Part shown: positions 8,069 through 17,333 of the stretch, in pieces
How the letters are laid out: each line of letters opens with the position of its first letter
How positions within the stretch are numbered: the stretch's first letter is position 1
Assembly: GCA_949372635.1 (NCBI GenBank)
Contig: CASIAB010000007.1
Coordinates: forward strand, 124,001-188,000
Direction of reading: 5' to 3'
DNA length: 64,000 nucleotides
Source of the DNA: an uncultured Pseudomonadales bacterium
Lineage (GTDB): Bacteria; Pseudomonadota; Gammaproteobacteria; Pseudomonadales; Pseudohongiellaceae
Translations under genes and position numbers: made by a program
The notes under the pieces: model-generated
What the model was told of the DNA's origin: nothing
Databases searched by the model: none
What the model saw: only the letters and a program-made list of their open reading frames with translations

Positions 8069-9589
8069 GTGAAGATGAATCTAGATTGGCGAGAACATGA
8101 CATAAGATGGATCGCTGTAGCGGCGAGCCTCGTTCTGTCTATCTTCACTTTACTCGTACAGGAAATTCCCAACTCGGATGCCTACACCTACGTGCGCACG
8201 GCGGAGATATTCCTTGCGGAAGGAATCGTCGCGGCTTATCAACATTATTCATGGGCAACATATTCGATACTAATCGGAATAGTATCCGCAACTGGACTGG
8301 ATGTATTCTCAGCTGGCTTGTTAGTCAACGCGATGTTCTACGCTATTCTTGTTTACGCCTTTCTCAGTATCGTTAAAGAAACCAATAGCTCCGAGCCCTT
8401 GCTCGCCATTGCAGCAGTCTGCATCCTGGTTTACCCGCAGTTGAATGAGTACCGCGGCTTATTAATTCGTGACATTGGATTCTGGGCGCTTTCTCTTGTG
8501 GCGCTTTGGCAGCAACTGCTCTACGCCAAGACACAGTCGACGCGCTCTGCAATTATTTTTTGTGCGAGCTTAATTTTAGCCACGTCGTTTCGCGCAGAAG
8601 CGTTTGCCTATCTGGCATTTGCCCCTCTCGCCTTGTTGTTTAATACGCGTCTCGAAATCGGCGCTCGCAAGACTCTTCTAGTTAAAATGTATGCAATAAC
8701 CATTTCTCTCTCGATAGGTCTGCTTTTTTTTCTCGAACTGGTGGGGCTAAGCATGACCCAGCTTTTCATTAAATTTGCTTCCATCTACGAGCCATTTCTT
8801 TCCGGAAATTTTACGCTGACCGATGAACAAAGGTCGCTCTTCGGCTCATTGTTGTTTACGGAATACGCAGCTATTTTTTCCAACGAATACATTGAGATAT
8901 TTTTGCTGGCAGGCATGATTTCTATTCTATTAGCTAATCTGCTGACTGGCGTGGGCGGTCCGTATATGATCATTTTAATTATTGGACTCTTTAAGAATTG
9001 TCTTAGTCTCAACAGGGAAGTGGCCATACCTGTAGCGATCTATCTCTGCATAAACTTTTTGATAATGCTTAGTTTCATTATTGTTACTCGTTATTTATCC
9101 AGCCGCTATACGATGCTAATGTGTATCTTGTTAGTCCTATTTATCCCTCCCATTGTGCTTCATCTTTTGGATAACGCGAAGATATCCGGCCAGAAAAAAA
9201 TTGTTTACATCGTTTCAGTCTTCTTCTGTTACTGCGCGATCGACTCTTACTATAGCTTCGGTAAATCGAAGTCCTACGTGAGAGACTCAATTGAGTGGAT
9301 AAAACAAAACACCGACGATTCTTCAGAGCTGGTGACGAACAATCATGCGATTGCCTATTTCAGCGGTAAGGTTGAGGACTACGATTTGGTCCAAAGAAAC
9401 TTGACTGAACAAGAGATACTATCTAGCAAGATTGGCGATACGATTGCGGCCGAACTCACCTTCCAAACGAAAAATTTGCTAGAAACGAGTACTATAGTCG
9501 ATAAATTAAAGGTGCTTGCATATTTCCCAAGCACCGAGACAAAACGTATTGTGATTCTTGAAAGGGTAGACTCAAGTATCTCCGAATAA
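8069..9589 (+). CDS. Polytopic membrane protein, possible GT-C glycosyltransferase
   Basis: A 506-residue protein with about ten or more hydrophobic helices, beginning near residues 13-27 and continuing to about residue 400, and a soluble C-terminal tail (about 405-506). After helix 1 a loop reads VQEIPNSDAYTYVRTAE, which resembles the first periplasmic loop of GT-C (GT39/GT83-like) enzymes that carries an acidic catalytic residue. There is a GTG start with ATG two codons later. It lies downstream of lpxL, so an LPS or lipid-linked sugar role is possible. I cannot assign a family with certainty; an O-antigen ligase or flippase-like role is an alternative. Confidence 0.6.
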   Translation: MKMNLDWREHDIRWIAVAASLVLSIFTLLVQEIPNSDAYTYVRTAEIFLAEGIVAAYQHYSWATYSILIGIVSATGLDVFSAGLLVNAMFYAILVYAFLSIVKETNSSEPLLAIAAVCILVYPQLNEYRGLLIRDIGFWALSLVALWQQLLYAKTQSTRSAIIFCASLILATSFRAEAFAYLAFAPLALLFNTRLEIGARKTLLVKMYAITISLSIGLLFFLELVGLSMTQLFIKFASIYEPFLSGNFTLTDEQRSLFGSLLFTEYAAIFSNEYIEIFLLAGMISILLANLLTGVGGPYMIILIIGLFKNCLSLNREVAIPVAIYLCINFLIMLSFIIVTRYLSSRYTMLMCILLVLFIPPIVLHLLDNAKISGQKKIVYIVSVFFCYCAIDSYYSFGKSKSYVRDSIEWIKQNTDDSSELVTNNHAIAYFSGKVEDYDLVQRNLTEQEILSSKIGDTIAAELTFQTKNLLETSTIVDKLKVLAYFPSTETKRIVILERVDSSISE

Positions 9590-9597
9590 TTCAACTA

Positions 9598-11346
9598 TTA
9601 CCATTCATCCGAGGACTCGCGCTTACTAACCAAGACTCCTTCCATGATTAGGTAATCCAGGTCCGTTCCCAGAAACATATTTAGCGCGTCTTCCGGCGAA
9701 CACACCAAGGCTTCTCCGGGTCGATTCAATCGTGCATTGATGAGCATGCCATGGCCGGTTTCGTTCTGAAAACTAAGCAGGAGTTTATGTAAGTTTGGGT
9801 TGCTAACCGAATCAACTATCTGTGTTTCAGTACTTTTGTCGACATGAACGATAGCTGGATATTTTTCAGACCAGTTATCACTCGCAGTTACAGCACGGCA
9901 CATGTATTTGTCGTGTTGCTGTGAAGGGATAAATTCCTCAGCCACGCTATCCAGAGCGCATACCGAATATGGCTGCCATGGTGCCCGAAATTTGACCTGA
10001 TGATTAATCTTCTCAACGACCTCCGGAAAGTTTGGATTCGCTAATATGCTTCGATTGCCCAATGCCCTAGTGCCGAATTCCATTCGACCTTTAAACCAAG
10101 CAAGTAGATGCCCTTGGGCAAGAATCTGTGCAGCTTTTTCATAAGGCGTGTCGAGAATCTGCCAGAGCGGTTTATCTTGGTGAGATTTACAGGCGTCAAT
10201 ACACTGCTCGGCAGTATATGAAGGCCCATGAAACATATGCTTAACGGGCTTAATCTTCGTGCCTGATTGACGCACGGCAAAACTAGCGGCGCCAATAGCG
10301 GTGCCTGAATCACCGCATGCTGGGTGAACAATTAGCTCCTTAACTTCGGGCAGATTCGCAAGGCGTTGATTCAGACGAATATTCATTGACCCCGTTCCGG
10401 CAATGGCGAGCCGGCCGGTATCCGCAAGAACATCTGACAAGTAGTGTCTAATCAGTTCAACAGAGAGGTCTTCATAGAGTTTCTGTATCGCAGCGGCATA
10501 GTGAACATAGGGATCATCAACAAATTTGCCTACGCGTCTCGGCCCTAACAGGTCTACGAGCTTCTGACTAAAATAGTGCCCTTTCGACTTTGCCTTGTAA
10601 CGACGAAATCCGACGGTACCAATCAAGGTATTGTCTACCTTAAACTTCTTGCCGTTAAATCTCGCAAGATAGGAAAGATCGTATTTGGAGGCATCGCCAA
10701 AAGGAGCGATACCCATTACTTTAATCTCCCCTTCGAGAATTTCGAAGCCAAGGTAGTCGGTGAGCGCCGCGTACATCACACAGAGTGAATCTGGATTATA
10801 GAATTCTTTAACCTTTTCTATTTTGCCATTCTCCCCATAGCCGAGAAGAATATTTGAGTATTCACCCTTCGAATCGTTGCAGAATATCGCGGTCTTCCCC
10901 TCTCTTTCGTCGAGATGGTAGGCGCTACTCGCATGTGCGAGCTGGTGCTCCACAGGCACAATCTTCACTTTATTTGCAGGAATATGAAGTTTCTCTAACA
11001 GCCCTTTTAACTCGGCGATATACCTCCGATAGCGCCTATTGCCATTCAGAAGACTATCTACTGCCCTATCTGGCGCATACCAATGCCGATAGGCATAGTG
11101 CCACCGGGCTTTCGTAAACAGACTAATCGGCGCAAAGGGAATAGCCACCTGATCAATCTGTGCGGGGTTTATGCGGGCGATCTGCATACAGCGTCGTGCA
11201 GAAAGATAGGGTTTTTCATCATAGGCATGCTTGCGCCTACTAAGTCGCTCTTCCTCTACCGCAGCGGCCAACTCGCCATCGACGAAGAGTGCTGCGGCGG
11301 AATCGTGTCCAATTGCGCCTGATAAACCTAATGTAATAATAGTCAT
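9598..11346 (-). CDS. Carbamoyltransferase (NodU/CmcH/TobZ family), LPS core
   Basis: A 582-residue O-carbamoyltransferase using carbamoyl phosphate and ATP. The N-terminal Kae1-like ATPase domain (about 3-360) starts ITLGLSGAIGHDSAAALF and contains VEHQLAHASSAY, with the metal-binding histidines. The C-terminal YrdC-like domain carries FKGRMEFGTRALGNRSILA, the most conserved motif of the family. It is the last gene of the minus-strand LPS core operon, 13 bases after the double kinase. In Pseudomonas aeruginosa a homologue at the same locus is linked to 7-O-carbamoylation of heptose in the inner core, so that role is the best inference. Confidence 0.9.
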   Translation of the reverse strand: MTIITLGLSGAIGHDSAAALFVDGELAAAVEEERLSRRKHAYDEKPYLSARRCMQIARINPAQIDQVAIPFAPISLFTKARWHYAYRHWYAPDRAVDSLLNGNRRYRRYIAELKGLLEKLHIPANKVKIVPVEHQLAHASSAYHLDEREGKTAIFCNDSKGEYSNILLGYGENGKIEKVKEFYNPDSLCVMYAALTDYLGFEILEGEIKVMGIAPFGDASKYDLSYLARFNGKKFKVDNTLIGTVGFRRYKAKSKGHYFSQKLVDLLGPRRVGKFVDDPYVHYAAAIQKLYEDLSVELIRHYLSDVLADTGRLAIAGTGSMNIRLNQRLANLPEVKELIVHPACGDSGTAIGAASFAVRQSGTKIKPVKHMFHGPSYTAEQCIDACKSHQDKPLWQILDTPYEKAAQILAQGHLLAWFKGRMEFGTRALGNRSILANPNFPEVVEKINHQVKFRAPWQPYSVCALDSVAEEFIPSQQHDKYMCRAVTASDNWSEKYPAIVHVDKSTETQIVDSVSNPNLHKLLLSFQNETGHGMLINARLNRPGEALVCSPEDALNMFLGTDLDYLIMEGVLVSKRESSDEW

Positions 11347-11359
11347 AGACTACGCCAAG

Positions 11360-12805
11360 CTAAAACTTTGCTGCATCTATTAGCAGCTTCTCTAATTCGG
11401 GCTCCATCGAAGTGCCCACCCAGTTCTTTCGAAATCGTTTTAAGTCCTTGCTGAACTTCTCCACAAAGCTTGTCCTAGACCTATTCCGCACCATGGCATC
11501 TAGGTCCAACACAACTAGTTTCTTATCTTGAAGCAAAAAATTGGTAGCCTTCATGTCGCCATGGCTAATCTGATAGTCAGCCATTACTTTGAATAGACCT
11601 CTAAATAACGCGACGATTTCATTCTCGCGAGTCTCTAGTTCCTGTTTTTCCCACGCCGTTCCTAGATCATGCTCTTCAATATACTCGCTGAGAAGGTAGG
11701 CGCGCTTGCGGAAGATCCAAAAGAAGCGTTCTTCTAAACAGAGAAACGGATGTGCAGTAGCCACACCGAGCATTTCCAGTACAGACGCATTACGCCAAGA
11801 ATGGTGAGCTCGACTTGGACGAAATGCTCTAGAGAAGCCGTGCCAAAAACTCTTTATATTATATCGCTTCAACACATAAGCACGCTCGTTGATTTTAACC
11901 ATCGCTACGGTTGATGAATTCCCATCTTTCAACAATTTTTTTTCATCGATGAAGCTATCAGGGTCGGCAATAAAGCGGTCCAGCTCAAGGGAGTGTATAG
12001 ACCTATCGTAGATATAGAAGAAGTTTGCACCCTGCTCACAGCGATTCGCGCTGGTGGATCGGGAGAGCTTTCGCTCGTAGGCGCTGAGCCGCTTCCTCCG
12101 CGCCTTAATTATCTTTTCGGCAAAATCTGTAGTGTCATCAATCGCAAGCCCAGGTGCTAGCTTACTGTATTGATCGAATAGTGCGCGCCAATGTTGATCT
12201 TGAGAAACAGGAAACTGCGCGAGCAACATCGCTAAATTCGCAAGCCTGGTATCAATATCGAGAGCGTTTCCCTTGCTCTTAATATCGGCGCCATCCAAAA
12301 CGTAGACAATACCAGCACTGAGCATAAAGTTGTCTAGGTGAATGTCCTTCTGCCAAAGACCCGCCCGATGGCAATCGGCCACTACCTTCACACCCATCTC
12401 CAATATTTCGGCCCGAGCCTCTTCACTCTCAGTCTCATCGAACAACGTCGCCAAACTAGTCCCCTGACGTAAGTATTCGATAACTAACATGCCGGCCTTT
12501 TTATCCGAAGTAGTTGTTTGTATAAGAAGCTTGGGGGTAGGGATGTGCGCTTGTTTGAGCCTATTGATGCCAGCAATGTCTTTCACCATGCCACGCTTCC
12601 AGCGATTATTACCAATAAACATTTTTACGATGACAGTTCGATTCTGCCAGGTGGACAAGGCTACTAACCTTTTCCCAGGAACCGTCCGCAGCAAGGAATC
12701 AATTTTTAACTCGGCTATACCCTGCTCTGTATCGATGCTGATGCTAAAAGGCGTTGGTATGTGTCGACCCATGGCGATAAGTTCTGAGCTTGAGAGTAAA
12801 GTCAT
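11360..12805 (-). CDS. Double-domain LPS kinase-like protein (Kdo/WaaP superfamily)
   Basis: A 481-residue protein made of two kinase-like domains of the Kdo/WaaP (RIO-type) superfamily. Domain 1 (about 30-230) has an invariant-Lys strand (RTVIVKMF), a catalytic loop KDIHLDNFML and a metal-binding VLDGADI. Domain 2 (about 250-481) has AYVLKRYN, HGDMKATNFLL and VVLDLDAM. Both catalytic loops appear intact. A similar two-domain protein lies at this position in the P. aeruginosa core cluster (near PA5006). It lies 4 bases after waaP and 13 before the carbamoyltransferase. It probably phosphorylates core sugars, but no acceptor is established here. Confidence 0.82.
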   Translation of the reverse strand: MTLLSSSELIAMGRHIPTPFSISIDTEQGIAELKIDSLLRTVPGKRLVALSTWQNRTVIVKMFIGNNRWKRGMVKDIAGINRLKQAHIPTPKLLIQTTTSDKKAGMLVIEYLRQGTSLATLFDETESEEARAEILEMGVKVVADCHRAGLWQKDIHLDNFMLSAGIVYVLDGADIKSKGNALDIDTRLANLAMLLAQFPVSQDQHWRALFDQYSKLAPGLAIDDTTDFAEKIIKARRKRLSAYERKLSRSTSANRCEQGANFFYIYDRSIHSLELDRFIADPDSFIDEKKLLKDGNSSTVAMVKINERAYVLKRYNIKSFWHGFSRAFRPSRAHHSWRNASVLEMLGVATAHPFLCLEERFFWIFRKRAYLLSEYIEEHDLGTAWEKQELETRENEIVALFRGLFKVMADYQISHGDMKATNFLLQDKKLVVLDLDAMVRNRSRTSFVEKFSKDLKRFRKNWVGTSMEPELEKLLIDAAKF

Positions 12806-12809
12806 GGCG

Positions 12810-13610
12810 CTAACTCACCTGGCTTAGTTTCTTATGCATAGACAGTGCCCGCTTTTGCGCCGCACTCCAAAAGGCCCCGTTATTTTCTAACGCATCGCGC
12901 AAACTCATGTCGTCATAAATTTTGATAAAACGGAAAAGGTCACGCTGTGTTAAACCAATGTCCATAGCTGAATAGAGAAGCCCGCTTACGTCTTTGACTA
13001 TCCAGCGGAGTCCCAGAGGATTTTTGATGAGAGCTCTATGTAAGTCGATTATAAAAAGCTCTAACGCCTGTTCTGAGAAAGCATCAAGACAGTTCTTTGG
13101 CATTAGGAAATGACAGAGATAGAAATCTCTATGACAGACTCCTCCCTTGTGCAGTGTTCTGCTAATGCTGGCGAGCTTATTCAGAAGCTTTTGCTTCAAT
13201 GTAAAGCCGGGTGGGTTTTGTCGCCAATCCTTGCAGTAATCCTCGAGGCTAATGGTGTCGGCCAGATCTTCAGTGACTATGAGAGACTGTCTTCTAGCAG
13301 GATTCCAGCCCTTACTGCCATAGGCCTTCGACGTCATCGTCGCCAAGCCCAGTGATTTCAGTTTGCTAATTGCGCGCCATTCGTTCTCGGCACCCAGGAT
13401 AGGCAGACGCAGCTGAACAAGATTCTTAACAATCTCTCTCCAGCCAACACCGAAGTGATTCTTAATAAAATAGCTCTTTCCACCGAGCGCGAATTGCAGG
13501 GTCTTTCTACCTTGTACATCTCGATAGACTTTGCCTTCCATCGCCCGCAAGTTATCGAATGAATCCCCTTTCGGGAGGTCCTTTGCGAAGTCTTCACTCA
13601 GATATTGCAT
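12810..13610 (-). CDS. waaP: LPS core heptose(I) kinase WaaP
   Basis: About 266 residues, phosphorylating heptose I of the inner core. It aligns well with E. coli WaaP along its length: EGKVYRDVQGRKTLQF, SYFIKNHFGVGWREI, LGAENEWRAI, ITEDLADTISLEDYC, then the catalytic loop CHRDFYLCHFL and metal-binding IIDLHRA, ending with IGLTQRDLFRFIK. I chose the ATG at 13610 because AGGG sits 8 bases before it and the family N-terminus fits; an upstream in-frame start at 13700 would overlap waaG by 80 bases and adds 30 residues without homology. WaaP is essential in P. aeruginosa and important for outer-membrane integrity generally. Confidence 0.95.
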   Translation of the reverse strand: MQYLSEDFAKDLPKGDSFDNLRAMEGKVYRDVQGRKTLQFALGGKSYFIKNHFGVGWREIVKNLVQLRLPILGAENEWRAISKLKSLGLATMTSKAYGSKGWNPARRQSLIVTEDLADTISLEDYCKDWRQNPPGFTLKQKLLNKLASISRTLHKGGVCHRDFYLCHFLMPKNCLDAFSEQALELFIIDLHRALIKNPLGLRWIVKDVSGLLYSAMDIGLTQRDLFRFIKIYDDMSLRDALENNGAFWSAAQKRALSMHKKLSQVS

Positions 13611-13620
13611 ATGCTGTGCC

Positions 13621-14748
13621 CTAAGCTTCTCTGGCCAAAAACTCTTCGAAAAAATCTGCAACTGCAGCCGCCTGCGAATATAGCTCGTCTTGCCTCCCAT
13701 ATTCTAGACCATTCTTCGACCAATCGGAGGTATCTAGGTTCGCTAACATCTTTGCCAGATAGCTATTCAATTGAGATTGCTTGAAAGGAGCACTGCACAC
13801 TAGCCCGGACTTCGCCTGCTCAATATGAAAGGCATAACCGCAAGTCGAGGTCGTAAGCACCGGTAGTCCAGCAATAGTTGCCTCTAACAGCATATAACCA
13901 GCACTTTCAGAATAGGCTGGGTGCAACAACAAGTCAGCTGTTGCCAAGAATTTAGGTATATCGTCGCGACCGCCAAGCACAGTACATTGCCCGGCGATGC
14001 CTAATTTCTTAGCAAGTCTCCAATAGCGATCGGGATTATCCTGACCTATAAGTAGATAGTGGCAGTTCTCAAGCTGTGGCTTTGGAAGAGCGGCCACTGC
14101 TCTGAGCGACCTATCCACACCCTTTACTCTAAAACCCGAACCGACTTGTAGAAGCAATTTTGTAGTCGCGGCCAGGCCCAAATCAGAGCGTAATTGAATT
14201 CCAATTTTCTTGTCTATTGTATCGACTTTCCTATCTATCGAAATTCCAGGAGGAATTTGGTGAAGACGCGGCCCGCAATCAGGATAGTATTTCTCGAATG
14301 CTATGCGCTGAAGAGGAGATAGGATTAACGCTTCAGTTCGCTGCGATGCTGCAAACACAGCCTCTTCATATTCTTTGAAGTGCTTGTATCGCGCAGTAAA
14401 TTTGTAGTAGAGGCCTCGCTGCTCTGCCGCCTTCTCCATGAAGCATGGGTCTGCGGCAAAATAGATATTCAAAAATGGCATTTTGTTAAAGCCAATCACG
14501 AGGCTTTCACCCCGTTGCCTCAACACTGTGCGGACCCATTCGGTGTAGGCCTGGTTACGTTTGATACGGTTTCGTGTCGAGACGGGCACCAAGATGACAT
14601 TTATTCCGTCTGGAATATCCCCATCCCAACTCAACGTATAGACAGTAATGTTATGCCCACGCGACATACATTCTTTTGCTACGCGAAGAAAATCCCGCTG
14701 CAATCCGCCAAACGGGAAGTAAGAATAGATGAGAAAACTCAGATGCAT
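13621..14748 (-). CDS. waaG: LPS core glucosyltransferase WaaG (GT4)
   Basis: A 375-residue GT-B fold enzyme that adds the first outer-core hexose to heptose II. The N-terminus MHLSFLIYSYFPFGGLQRDFL has the family glycine loop that contacts UDP. The C-terminal domain shows LLQVGSGFRVKGVDRSL and the GT4 donor-binding EX7E stretch in HPAYSESAGYMLLEA. Length matches E. coli WaaG (374). It is 18 bases downstream of waaC and 10 bases upstream of waaP, the same order as in Pseudomonas and enterics. Confidence 0.96.
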   Translation of the reverse strand: MHLSFLIYSYFPFGGLQRDFLRVAKECMSRGHNITVYTLSWDGDIPDGINVILVPVSTRNRIKRNQAYTEWVRTVLRQRGESLVIGFNKMPFLNIYFAADPCFMEKAAEQRGLYYKFTARYKHFKEYEEAVFAASQRTEALILSPLQRIAFEKYYPDCGPRLHQIPPGISIDRKVDTIDKKIGIQLRSDLGLAATTKLLLQVGSGFRVKGVDRSLRAVAALPKPQLENCHYLLIGQDNPDRYWRLAKKLGIAGQCTVLGGRDDIPKFLATADLLLHPAYSESAGYMLLEATIAGLPVLTTSTCGYAFHIEQAKSGLVCSAPFKQSQLNSYLAKMLANLDTSDWSKNGLEYGRQDELYSQAAAVADFFEEFLAREA

Positions 14749-14766
14749 TGGTTAACTATTCATCGA

Positions 14767-15834
14767 TTAAGATTCACCCAACAAACTCTCAAACTGCTGC
14801 CAGACTTCAACCGGTCCGTGGGATGCAAAACACGGTGGAGTAACTGCGAATGAACTTCCTGCGTATTCCTCCGTAATTCCCGGGCCTAAGTATCCACATG
14901 TCTTCTTAACACAAGGCGCGCAGTTTAGACTCGAATTGAGGTGCAATTGACTATTGCCAAAAGTCCCAGAGAGCTCTGGATTCGTTGGACCATAGAGAGA
15001 AACTATTGGCTTCGCTAGCGCCGCAGCTAAATGGCCCAGACCAGTATCTACGGCAATCACGCCATCAGACTTTTGGATGTAATTGGCTAGCCCGGTTAAT
15101 GTCTGCTTATCGAGCACCTCTACCCCCTCGTTACCCTGAGCGATAAACTTAGCGCGTAATTTTTCTTTCGGAGTACCCCAAGGCAATAGAACTTTATATC
15201 CCGCCTCTGTACTTATGTGTGCAAGGTGACGCCAATAATTTTCAGGCCAGTGCTTTGTCTGCCACGTTGTGCCATGAAGAAACACTACCTGCTTGCCCGC
15301 TTTCTTAATAGTTTCACTAGGAAAGTCTATTCTACTAACATCAATACCATAGTCGATTTCCTCCGGATCGTATTCGTATTGCAGCGCCCGAGAAAACAAT
15401 TGTCGAATCCTATCCACGGCGTGATCTGTCCAGGGAACAGAATAGACTTTGTTGTAGAACAGCGTGGCCATTGGTTCGCGAATAGTACGATTGCTGAGCC
15501 CTATCGTTAAGCCTTTGGAGAGCCGGCTAATAAATCCACTCTTGATAAGTCCCTGAGCATCAATAACAAGGTCGTAGTGAACGCCTTGCAATCCACGTTT
15601 GAACGCACGAAATTCGTGATTCATATAGGTCTTCAAGATATTGCGCCGCCAACGTCTTAACGCCACCGGTATGACATTTTTAACGGCGGGGTGCCAACTC
15701 GGCACCTCAGCGAAATTTTCCTCGACCACCCAGTCGAATTGAATATCTTTTCTCGCACGCTGCGCATCGGTAACTGCAGGCAGCGTATGAATCACATCAC
15801 CAAGAGAAGAGACTTTTACTATTAACACTCGCAA
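14767..15834 (-). CDS. waaC: LPS heptosyltransferase I
   Basis: A 355-residue GT9 enzyme transferring L,D-heptose from ADP-heptose to Kdo2-lipid A. The N-terminus VLIVKVSSLGDVIHTLPAV holds the catalytic Asp (about residue 13); the C-terminal domain has VFLHGTTWQTKHWPE, VAVDTGLGHLAAAL and PIVSLYGPTNP, forming the donor site. The length exceeds E. coli WaaC (319) slightly, with a Cys-containing tail (CAPCVKKTCGY). It is second in the operon after waaF; the 58-base gap has no obvious promoter. Confidence 0.96.
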   Translation of the reverse strand: MRVLIVKVSSLGDVIHTLPAVTDAQRARKDIQFDWVVEENFAEVPSWHPAVKNVIPVALRRWRRNILKTYMNHEFRAFKRGLQGVHYDLVIDAQGLIKSGFISRLSKGLTIGLSNRTIREPMATLFYNKVYSVPWTDHAVDRIRQLFSRALQYEYDPEEIDYGIDVSRIDFPSETIKKAGKQVVFLHGTTWQTKHWPENYWRHLAHISTEAGYKVLLPWGTPKEKLRAKFIAQGNEGVEVLDKQTLTGLANYIQKSDGVIAVDTGLGHLAAALAKPIVSLYGPTNPELSGTFGNSQLHLNSSLNCAPCVKKTCGYLGPGITEEYAGSSFAVTPPCFASHGPVEVWQQFESLLGES

Positions 15835-15892
15835 TGAACTATTCCTTTCCTGTTCTCTTCTAATCTATTCTGTTTTTCTCAGGGCTCATCAG

Positions 15893-16945
15893 TCAATTGC
15901 GCGCAGTGGAGGTTAGCTCAGTGATAGCAGCAACCACTCTACTCGGCTCAAGGTCTATTAGGCATTTCTTGTGCACTAAGGGGCATTCTCTCTGAAAGCA
16001 GGGTCGACAATCGATATCAGTGAACAATAATTTCGACTTGCTGCTTAATGGTGGCGTAAAGTCGGGCGAAGTTGAACCATAAAGTGCAACAATCGGCTTA
16101 TCAAGCGCGGCAGCGATATGCATCAGCCCTGAATCGTTGGATACGACGGCCTCGGCAACCGACAAAAGATCGATTGCCTGAGCTAGACTCGTCTTACCTG
16201 CTAGGCTCACACATTTCTGCCTTGGTTCCTCGGCAAGCATATGCAAAATTTTATCGGAGACTTCGACGTCTTTTTCGGAGCCAAATATCCATACCTGCCA
16301 TCCTTCGTCGATCTTTGTTTTGCAGGTGTCCACAAAATGCTCAGCAGGCCATTGTTTAGCCACACCGAACTCTGCTCCTGGACAAATTGCCAATATCCTA
16401 TCCTCAACCCCTAGATTAAATTTAACCAGCGCCTCTGCCACGCTCTGAGGATCGGACTGCAATCTAGGCTCAGGGATCCGATCTGGTGGTTCATCGGAGC
16501 GCGGATAAGCTAAAGCGGCGAAACGCTGGACCATAAGAGGAAATGCATTCTTATCGAGGCGTCGACAGTCGCTCAGTAAAAGGTTGCGCCATTCGCCTTT
16601 CCAGGCTATCCGCTTCTTGATCCCTGCATGGAAGGGAATCAATGCCGACTTGAAGGAGTTCGGTAACACGATAGCGGTAGTAAATTGCTCGCCACGAAGG
16701 GACCTTCCCAGAGCGCGGCGCATTCCTAGTCGCAGCGCTCCGTGACCCATCCCTAGGCCAATCCCTTTCTCTACTTCGAGCATTCTCTCCAGCAGAGGCC
16801 GAGTCCAATCTGGCGCTAAAACTGAGATTCGGCAATCTGGATATCGTTCCTTTAGGCACATGAACAAGGATTGCGCCATGACCATATCGCCAACCCATGC
16901 GGGACCAACCACCAGAATATTCTCTTGGCTTTTTTTTAGCGTCAT
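15893..16945 (-). CDS. waaF: LPS heptosyltransferase II
   Basis: A 350-residue GT9 enzyme adding the second heptose. The N-terminus ILVVGPAWVGDMVMAQSLF carries the catalytic-loop Asp of WaaF; the C-terminal domain shows ICPGAEFGVAKQWP, VSNDSGLMHIAAAL, PIVALYGSTSPDFTPPLS and a Cys-rich region (CRPCFQRECPL) typical of WaaF proteins. Length matches E. coli WaaF (348). It is the first gene of the core operon on this strand, so the promoter should lie in the 388 bases upstream. Confidence 0.97.
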   Translation of the reverse strand: MTLKKSQENILVVGPAWVGDMVMAQSLFMCLKERYPDCRISVLAPDWTRPLLERMLEVEKGIGLGMGHGALRLGMRRALGRSLRGEQFTTAIVLPNSFKSALIPFHAGIKKRIAWKGEWRNLLLSDCRRLDKNAFPLMVQRFAALAYPRSDEPPDRIPEPRLQSDPQSVAEALVKFNLGVEDRILAICPGAEFGVAKQWPAEHFVDTCKTKIDEGWQVWIFGSEKDVEVSDKILHMLAEEPRQKCVSLAGKTSLAQAIDLLSVAEAVVSNDSGLMHIAAALDKPIVALYGSTSPDFTPPLSSKSKLLFTDIDCRPCFQRECPLVHKKCLIDLEPSRVVAAITELTSTARN

Positions 16946-17333
16946 CTCAAAGCTAATGCCTTCCGTCTATGTTGTCTGGGGTAACGCGCAAAATTTCTTT
17001 GACGGCAGGGAATACCTGCAGCTATTTTTTGTGCCCCACATTAAGCAGCCCACCCCAAAAGCCCTTCAATTCCAATAAAGAATTCTTCTTGGCGGAAGGT
17101 TTTTAACTTCTTCTGTAGCTGACATCTAATTCTTCGAAGCGTCGGTGTTGTGAGATTCACCAAGTTTAACCCCGCACAGATCAAAAACAAACTCTGTGGT
17201 CGAGTATTGGGAGCGTATTGGAGTGATATTCGAGCAGTATTTGAGTTTGAGCGTATTTACCAGCCATAGTAAACACAATTACCGCATATCGAGAATGTCG
17301 GCACTAGACTAAGAGAATAGATTCCTGCTCTAA
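16946..17333. other. Intergenic region upstream of the waaF operon
   Basis: 388 bases with no gene I can support. It must carry the promoter for the minus-strand waaF operon and the 3' end region of the M48 protease gene, both on the minus strand. A short degenerate repeat lies at 17200-17257. No clear intrinsic terminator or RNA gene was seen. Confidence 0.5.
17200..17257. repeat. Degenerate short direct repeats
   Basis: Five loosely related 11-13-base units of the type GAGYRTATTKG (GAGTATTGG, GCGTATTGG, GTGATATTCG, GCAGTATTTG, GCGTATTTAC) follow each other. It could be a slipped repeat or a cluster of binding sites. The pattern is weak. Confidence 0.35.
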
